From NCBI GenBank assembly GCA_910583935.1, contig CAJTZM010000026.1, forward strand, positions 1-18,989: a stretch of DNA of 18,989 nt. The letters run 5' to 3'. A program made the translations under genes and the position numbers. Shown piece after piece: positions 14,807 through 18,989 of the stretch (its first letter is position 1; each line of letters opens with the position of its first letter). Below the pieces are notes generated by a model. The model saw only the letters and a program-made list of their open reading frames with translations, searched no databases and was not told the DNA's origin. Source of the stretch: an uncultured Oscillospiraceae bacterium (GTDB lineage Bacteria > Bacillota > Clostridia > Oscillospirales > Ruminococcaceae).

Positions 14807-15763
14807 CTATTGCGGGACTGCTGCCGCCATAGGAGACGGGACGGCTAAAGCTGCGCCCTCCGGCAGCCAGAAGGAAAGAGCGGCGGGCAGCAGGCGGATG
14901 GAGAACTCGCACCTTTTCCGAATTTCTCCATCCAGACAGATGATCAGCGGACGCTTGCCTTTGACTTTGAGAGAATGGCCGGTATGGTACAGAATTTTTG
15001 TCGCCAGCCGCTGGTCCTTTAGGTGCTCCCCTTTTTTGTAAACGGAGATAAACCGAGACATTTGCAGCCGAGACATTTTTCGAACGCCGCAAAATTCCAT
15101 CTGTCCGTCTGCAGGGCAGGCGTCCGGCACGGGATAATAGCCGCCGCCGTAGCAAAAGCCGTTGGCGGCTACTGCCAGGATCAGCTGCTCTGCAACAGCC
15201 TCAGCGCCGTCAAAGGAAAGGGTTACGGCGCTGCCCACCGGTCCGGCCAGACAGAAGATTAACGACAGCGTATAGGCCAGCGGCCCGGAAACCAGTGGAA
15301 TCCTTTTAAATTTGGACATATGATGGGCCACCCGCGCGTCGAATCCAATATTACATAGATTGATAGTATATTCGCCGGAGCAGTCCAGCAGGTCTACCGG
15401 GTATGGGCGGCCGTTTATCAGCCTTTTTAAATCGGTGAAGGCTTCGGCTCCGGAAAAATTTTTCACATAGTCGTTACCGGAGCCGCAGGGAATAACCGAA
15501 ACGGTGCAGTCCTGGCGGCCCGCCGCGCCATTGACCACCTCATGGAGGGTTCCGTCGCCGCCGCAGGCCACGAAACACAGCTGCCGCTCCTGGCTTTGGG
15601 GATAGGCGCGGACAAAATCCAGCGCGTCCCCCGCGCCGGTTGTAAGGTGGATGGCAAAATTCTGCCCGCAGGCGGAAAAGTGGTCCTGAATCCGGGCGCA
15701 GAGGCTTTGCATATGTGCGCCCTTGCCAGCCGCCGGGTTGATGATAAAAATAAAATCGGGCAT
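14807..15763 (-). CDS. Diacylglycerol kinase-family lipid kinase (YegS/DgkB type)
   Basis: 318 residues from ATG 15763; the longer frame from TTG 15802 is rejected because the family's opening strand (FIFIINPAAGKG) starts right after this ATG. The nucleotide-binding marks are complete: NPAAGKG at 9-15, CGGDGTLHEVVNG at 67-79 and PCGSGNDYVKNF at 92-103, followed by the C-terminal beta-sandwich with FCYGGGYYPVPDA and a late CLDGE. These enzymes phosphorylate diacylglycerol or related lipids at the membrane face, recycling lipids or making phosphatidic acid. The length matches the family (about 300). It is a single-gene unit, divergent from the DUF5131 gene; only a weak AAAGG ribosome site is seen. 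Confidence 0.92.
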   Translation of the reverse strand: MPDFIFIINPAAGKGAHMQSLCARIQDHFSACGQNFAIHLTTGAGDALDFVRAYPQSQERQLCFVACGGDGTLHEVVNGAAGRQDCTVSVIPCGSGNDYVKNFSGAEAFTDLKRLINGRPYPVDLLDCSGEYTINLCNIGFDARVAHHMSKFKRIPLVSGPLAYTLSLIFCLAGPVGSAVTLSFDGAEAVAEQLILAVAANGFCYGGGYYPVPDACPADGQMEFCGVRKMSRLQMSRFISVYKKGEHLKDQRLATKILYHTGHSLKVKGKRPLIICLDGEIRKRCEFSIRLLPAALSFWLPEGAALAVPSPMAAAVPQ

Positions 15764-15831
15764 CGCTCGAAACCTTTTATCATAGCAAAAAGCAAAAGGC
15801 AAAGGCTTTGTCAGTAAAAGGAGGCGGCAAA

Positions 15832-16548
15832 ATGATCAGTTGGAATCCCTGGCACGGCTGTCACCGAATCAGCGAAGGGTGCCGCCACTGCTATGTGTTC
15901 CGAATGGACGGCTGGTATGGCCGAAAGCCGGATGAGGTGCAGAAAAACAAGGATTTTGATCTGCCGGTGCGCAAAAAACAAGACGGCAGCTACAAAATCC
16001 CCGCCGGCGTAAGGCTGGATACCTGCTTTACCTCTGATTTTTTTCTGGAAGATGCGGACCCCTGGCGTCCACAGGCCTGGCAGATGATTGCCCAGCGGCA
16101 GGATCTGCGATTTTTTATGATTACCAAGCGGATTCACCGGCTGGATCAGTGTCTTCCGCCGGACTGGGGGAGCGGGTATCCTCATGTGAGTATCTGCTGT
16201 ACAGTGGAAAACCAAGACCGGGCGGATTTTCGCATTCCCCTTTATCGGGCCGCGCCCATTTGCCATAAGCAGCTGGTCTGCTCCCCGCTTTTAGGGCCAA
16301 TAGACCTGTCCGATTATCTGGGCGATTGGGTGGAATGCGTTACGGTGGGCGGCGAATCTGGCAGCAGGGCGCGGCTGTGCCGCTATGAATGGGTGCTGGA
16401 CCTGCGCCGCCAATGCGCGCTGCGGGGCGTTCCCTTTCACTTTATGCAGACCGGCGCCTTATTTGAGCGGGATGGAAAAATCTACCGAATCCCGCGAAAA
16501 TTCCAGCACAGCCAAGCCAAAAAGGCGGGGCTTGACTATCTTTACTAA
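15832..16548 (+). CDS. DUF5131 (phage Gp37/Gp68-like) three-Cys protein
   Basis: 238 residues from ATG 15832, with AAGGAGG (about 15817-15823) nine bases upstream; the longer frame from GTG 15808 is not preferred. The start NPWHGCHRISEGCRHCYVFR holds the C10, C17, C20 cluster of the family (C-x6-C-x2-C), which resembles an iron-sulfur site like that of radical SAM enzymes. Later marks are DTCFTSDFFLEDAD, FFMITKRIHRL, VSICCTVENQ, CSPLLGPIDLSDYL, VTVGGESG and PFHFMQTG, all characteristic of PF07505. The family is found in phages and bacteria, often with other DNA-linked genes; its reaction is unknown. It is followed after 11 bases by an SPL-family radical SAM gene. Confidence 0.9.
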   Translation: MISWNPWHGCHRISEGCRHCYVFRMDGWYGRKPDEVQKNKDFDLPVRKKQDGSYKIPAGVRLDTCFTSDFFLEDADPWRPQAWQMIAQRQDLRFFMITKRIHRLDQCLPPDWGSGYPHVSICCTVENQDRADFRIPLYRAAPICHKQLVCSPLLGPIDLSDYLGDWVECVTVGGESGSRARLCRYEWVLDLRRQCALRGVPFHFMQTGALFERDGKIYRIPRKFQHSQAKKAGLDYLY

Positions 16549-16559
16549 AGGAGCGGGCC

Positions 16560-17456
16560 ATGGAGTATATTCCCGCCAAAACCATCCTGTCCGGCTATCG
16601 GGAGCAGAAGGACTGGTTTGGCTGCCATTACAATATGAATCTGTATCGGGGCTGCTGTCACGGCTGCATTTATTGCGACAGCCGCAGTGAATGCTACCAG
16701 ATCGAGGATTTTGACCAGGTGCGCGCCAAGGAGAACGCGCTGAACACGCTGGAGCGGGAGCTGCGGGCCAGAAGGAGGACTGGGATTATCCACACCGGTT
16801 CTATGAGCGACCCGTATAATCCGTTCGAGAAAACCGAATGTCTGACCCAGGGCGCACTGGAAAAAATCGCCCGGCATGGCTTTGGGGTAGTGATCGCTAC
16901 AAAGTCTGACCTGGTGGTACGGGATATTCCGCTTTTACAGCGGATTCAAAAATTCAGTCCGGTGGCGGTGCATATCACAATTACAGCGGCACAGGACGCC
17001 GTTGCCGAAAAGGTAGAGCCCTCTGCACCTTCCTCCTCCCGGCGGTTTGCGGCGCTGCGGGCCCTGTCCGACGCGGGAATCACCGCCGGGGTACTGCTGA
17101 TGCCGGTGCTGCCCTGGATTACCGACGATCCGGCCAACATCCGCGAAATTGTAAAGCAATCTGCCTTGTCCGGCGCCAAGTATTTGTACAACGGTGGAAA
17201 GAGGATGTTTGGCCTGACCATGCGGGACCGGCAGCGGGAATACTTCTATGCTCGTCTGGACGAGCGGTATCCGGGGCTTTGTGCCCGCTACAAAAAAACC
17301 TATGGACTGGATTACGGCTGCAATTCCCCGCTGGCAGGGCTTCTGTGGGAAGAATACGTTAAAGCCTGCCGGGAAAATGGGGTGGAGTACCGAATGTCCC
17401 AGATCATTTCCATTATTCGAAAAAACTATGAAGAGCCGCAGCTGTCGCTGCTTTAA
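16560..17456 (+). CDS. SPL-family radical SAM protein (spore photoproduct lyase-like)
   Basis: 298 residues from ATG 16560, with an AAAGGAG site just upstream. The radical SAM cluster motif is at C32-x3-C36-x2-C39 (RGCCHGCIYCDSR). HTGSMSDPYNPFE (about 78-90) and the strand VVIATKSDLVVRD, VAVHITITAAQD and GVLLMPVLPWITDD blocks complete the partial barrel. These match the SPL/Rv2578c-type family, which includes spore photoproduct lyase (repair of thymine dimers) and many members of unknown function. No N-terminal domain is present, and a Cys near the C-terminal region (YGCNSPLAGL) might act like the SPL catalytic Cys, but this is unproven. The gene is coupled to the DUF5131 gene by an 11-base gap. 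Confidence 0.9.
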   Translation: MEYIPAKTILSGYREQKDWFGCHYNMNLYRGCCHGCIYCDSRSECYQIEDFDQVRAKENALNTLERELRARRRTGIIHTGSMSDPYNPFEKTECLTQGALEKIARHGFGVVIATKSDLVVRDIPLLQRIQKFSPVAVHITITAAQDAVAEKVEPSAPSSSRRFAALRALSDAGITAGVLLMPVLPWITDDPANIREIVKQSALSGAKYLYNGGKRMFGLTMRDRQREYFYARLDERYPGLCARYKKTYGLDYGCNSPLAGLLWEEYVKACRENGVEYRMSQIISIIRKNYEEPQLSLL

Positions 17457-17503
17457 TACATTTTGTAATATTACGGAAGAATATATCGAAAGAAGGGGAA
17501 ACG

Positions 17504-17947
17504 ATGGAGATTCGGCATGCGGAGAAAAACCAGTGGAGGGAGGCGGCCGGATTGGCGCTGCTGCTTTGGCCCTCCCATCAGAAGGAGGAGCTGGAGCGGG
17601 AATTCCAGGCGCTTTTGCAGGACCCACAAGCAGCGGTGTTTCTGGCGTGGCAGGGGGAAGAGGCGGTGGGCTTTGCCCAATGCAGTCTGCGGCAGGATTA
17701 TGTGGAAGGCTCTGCCTCCTCTCCGGTGGGTTATCTGGAGGGGATTTATGTGCGGCCGGATTACCGCCATCGAGGGCTAGCCCGGGCGCTGCTTTCCCGG
17801 TGCGAGGATTGGAGCCGAGAAAAAGGGTGCCGCGAGATGGGGTCCGACTGTTCGCTGGAGAATCTGGACAGCCAGCGATTTCACCTGCGCAGCGGCTTTG
17901 ACGAGGCGGGGCAAATCCGCTGCTTTATCAAAGTCTTGGAGGGATAG
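17504..17947 (+). CDS. AAC(6')-like GNAT acetyltransferase
   Basis: 147 residues from ATG 17504, preceded by AAGGGGA. It belongs to the GNAT fold, with the acetyl-CoA site at 80-95 (GIYVRPDYRHRGLARA). The flanking sequences DYVEGSASSPVGYLEGIYV (66-83) and SDCSLENLDSQRFHLRSGF (114-132) closely resemble the chromosomal aminoglycoside 6'-N-acetyltransferases of the AAC(6')-Ig/Ih type (which show an EYVNG..TSPVGFLEGIYV pattern and a SDA.L.N..SH..H.SLGF end). The length also fits (about 145). The enzyme may acetylate aminoglycosides or a natural amine. Resistance is not proven by sequence. It begins 47 bases after the radical SAM gene and ends 3 bases before the glycosylase gene. Confidence 0.8.
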   Translation: MEIRHAEKNQWREAAGLALLLWPSHQKEELEREFQALLQDPQAAVFLAWQGEEAVGFAQCSLRQDYVEGSASSPVGYLEGIYVRPDYRHRGLARALLSRCEDWSREKGCREMGSDCSLENLDSQRFHLRSGFDEAGQIRCFIKVLEG

Positions 17948-17950
17948 CCG

Positions 17951-18454
17951 TTGGAGCCGCAAAGAATCTGCCATCCGCTAAAACCGGTGTTTGACAGCCG
18001 TTCCCAGGTGCTTTTGCTGGGAACGATGCCCTCTCCCCGGTCTCGGGCGGAGGGGTTTTACTATGCTCACCCGCGCAATCGGTTCTGGCTGGTCATGGGG
18101 CAGGTTTTTGGCGAGCCAGTGCCGGAAACCGCCGAGGGACGGCGCCGTTTTTGCCTAAAACATGGCGTCGCTTTGTGGGATGTGCTGTCTTCCTGCGTGA
18201 TCTGCGGCGCCGGGGATGACAGCATCCGGGAGCCGTCGCCGAATCCGGTGGAAGCCGTCCTGCAGGCTGCGCCGGTCCGGGCGGTGTTTACCACCGGCCG
18301 AAAAGCCTTCACGCTTTACAATCGGTATTGCCTGTCCCGAACGGGGATGCAGGCGTTTTCGCTGCCGTCCACCAGCCCGGCCAACTGCGCCGTTTCCCCA
18401 GAGCAGCTGGAGACGGCTTATCGGGCGATTTTGCCCTATTGTCTGGAGGTGTAA
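17951..18454 (+). CDS. DNA-deoxyinosine glycosylase-type (uracil-DNA glycosylase superfamily) protein
   Basis: 167 residues with a TTG start at 17951; GGAGGG (17938-17943) sits seven bases upstream and no ATG fits. The block LLLGTMPSPRSRAEGFYYAH, then PRNRFW (about 21-46) and the late SLPSTSPANCAVS (137-149) match the family of hypoxanthine/deoxyinosine DNA glycosylases in the uracil-DNA glycosylase fold; the first block carries the catalytic GxxPS loop, the second the DNA-intercalation loop. These enzymes remove deaminated bases to start base-excision repair. The length (about 160) is as expected. It is the third gene of the cluster with a plausible DNA-lesion role. The next gene begins two bases later. 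Confidence 0.88.
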   Translation: MEPQRICHPLKPVFDSRSQVLLLGTMPSPRSRAEGFYYAHPRNRFWLVMGQVFGEPVPETAEGRRRFCLKHGVALWDVLSSCVICGAGDDSIREPSPNPVEAVLQAAPVRAVFTTGRKAFTLYNRYCLSRTGMQAFSLPSTSPANCAVSPEQLETAYRAILPYCLEV

Positions 18455-18456
18455 GA

Positions 18457-18989
18457 ATGAACCGACAAACGATTTGGGAGGAAGCCAAAAAGCAGCTGGC
18501 GGTAGACCTTGCCTGCGCGCCGTCGGATTTCGACCGGCCGGGGATCGTCCTTTGTCCGGCAGCGGACCTGCCGGGCCGCCGGCCCTTTCCCCGAAAAACG
18601 CCGGCCTTTGACATGGTCAGCTTTGGGCAGGGGACTGTGATCAGCGCGGAAACGACCCTTTTGTCCAGACTCCGGCGTCAGTTGTCCGGCCTTGAGCGGG
18701 ACCGGCTGTGGTCCCAGCCCTTTTTGCGCAGCCTAGGCCATTATTTTTTGCCGGATCCTCAGAGGATGGAGCGTTTTTCCCAGCCGCCGGGCCTGCGGCT
18801 GGAATGGGTTTTGGCCCAGGATATGGAAAAACTGTACCGAATCCCCGGGTTTTCCAATGCTTTGGGGTACGATCTGTCCGCCGCGCGGCCGGATGTGCTG
18901 GCCCTTTGCGCCTGGGAGGGGAGCCGGCTGGTGGGAGCCGCCGGGGCCAGCGAAGACTGCCGGATGCTCTGGCAGGTGGGGGTGGATGT
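18457..18989 (+). CDS. GNAT-family N-acetyltransferase (3' partial)
   Basis: ATG 18457, two bases after the glycosylase stop, with GGAGGT just upstream inside the previous gene. The frame is open to the window end (177 codons). The first about 120 residues are not a known domain; from about 130 the sequence takes a GNAT-like form (VLALCAWEGSRLVGAAGASE, then MLWQVGVD), typical of the strand pair before the acetyl-CoA loop, which lies beyond the window. The substrate is unknown. It appears co-transcribed with the three preceding genes. Confidence 0.75.
   Translation, partial: MNRQTIWEEAKKQLAVDLACAPSDFDRPGIVLCPAADLPGRRPFPRKTPAFDMVSFGQGTVISAETTLLSRLRRQLSGLERDRLWSQPFLRSLGHYFLPDPQRMERFSQPPGLRLEWVLAQDMEKLYRIPGFSNALGYDLSAARPDVLALCAWEGSRLVGAAGASEDCRMLWQVGVD

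Noticed and set aside
15764..15831. Promoter for the lipid kinase in the divergent gap
   Set aside because: A leftward TATGAT-like -10 is visible, but no -35 lies at acceptable spacing.

Overview
The window looks like chromosome of a strictly anaerobic Gram-positive gut-type bacterium of the Clostridia (Oscillospiraceae/Ruminococcaceae-like). This rests on the strong AGGAGG-type ribosome sites, rubredoxin, a 2-hydroxyacyl-CoA dehydratase activase system, a VanZ-family protein, and remnants of a Firmicutes conjugative element. The placement is inferred from gene content; no taxonomic marker is present.

Layout. (1) 1-2516: the end of an ABC solute-binding protein followed by a methyl-accepting chemotaxis protein. 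(2) About 2530-5468: a decayed integrative element. It holds a small protein resembling the tail of element helicases, a hairpin-rich spacer, an AT-richer decayed stretch, a tyrosine integrase fragment lacking its catalytic C-terminus, a truncated DUF6809-type gene, a ribbon-helix-helix protein, and a terminal 3' half of tRNA-Thr(CGT) with its terminator, which marks the attachment site. (3) 5505-5825: no recognisable gene. (4) 5826-7193: a divergent pair of units. Leftward run a 90-residue protein resembling the C-terminal glycyl-radical end of anaerobic ribonucleotide reductase, and rubredoxin; rightward runs a Crp/Fnr-family regulator. A perfect 22-bp palindrome lies between them, centred at -41.5 of the predicted leftward promoter. 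(5) 7488-11707: two overlapping genes for a double-ATPase dehydratase activase and its dehydratase-like partner, closed by a strong terminator. (6) 11750-14662: a zinc-ribbon membrane protein, two small proteins of unknown function, an ArsC/Spx-like thioredoxin-fold protein, a Cdd1-type helix-hairpin-helix protein and a VanZ-family protein. (7) 14807-15763, leftward: a diacylglycerol-kinase-family lipid kinase. (8) 15832 to the end: a compact rightward set of a three-Cys DUF5131 protein, an SPL-family radical SAM protein, an AAC(6')-like acetyltransferase, a deoxyinosine/uracil DNA glycosylase-family protein, and a GNAT protein cut by the window end.

The most interesting points are: (a) the free-standing NrdD-tail-like protein with rubredoxin under a likely Crp/Fnr operator, which by analogy with GrcA/YfiD could be an oxygen-damage rescue system for class III ribonucleotide reductase (inference); (b) the DUF5131 + SPL radical SAM + DNA glycosylase cluster, a possible DNA or nucleotide repair or modification set; and (c) the tRNA-Thr attachment site and eroded mobile element.
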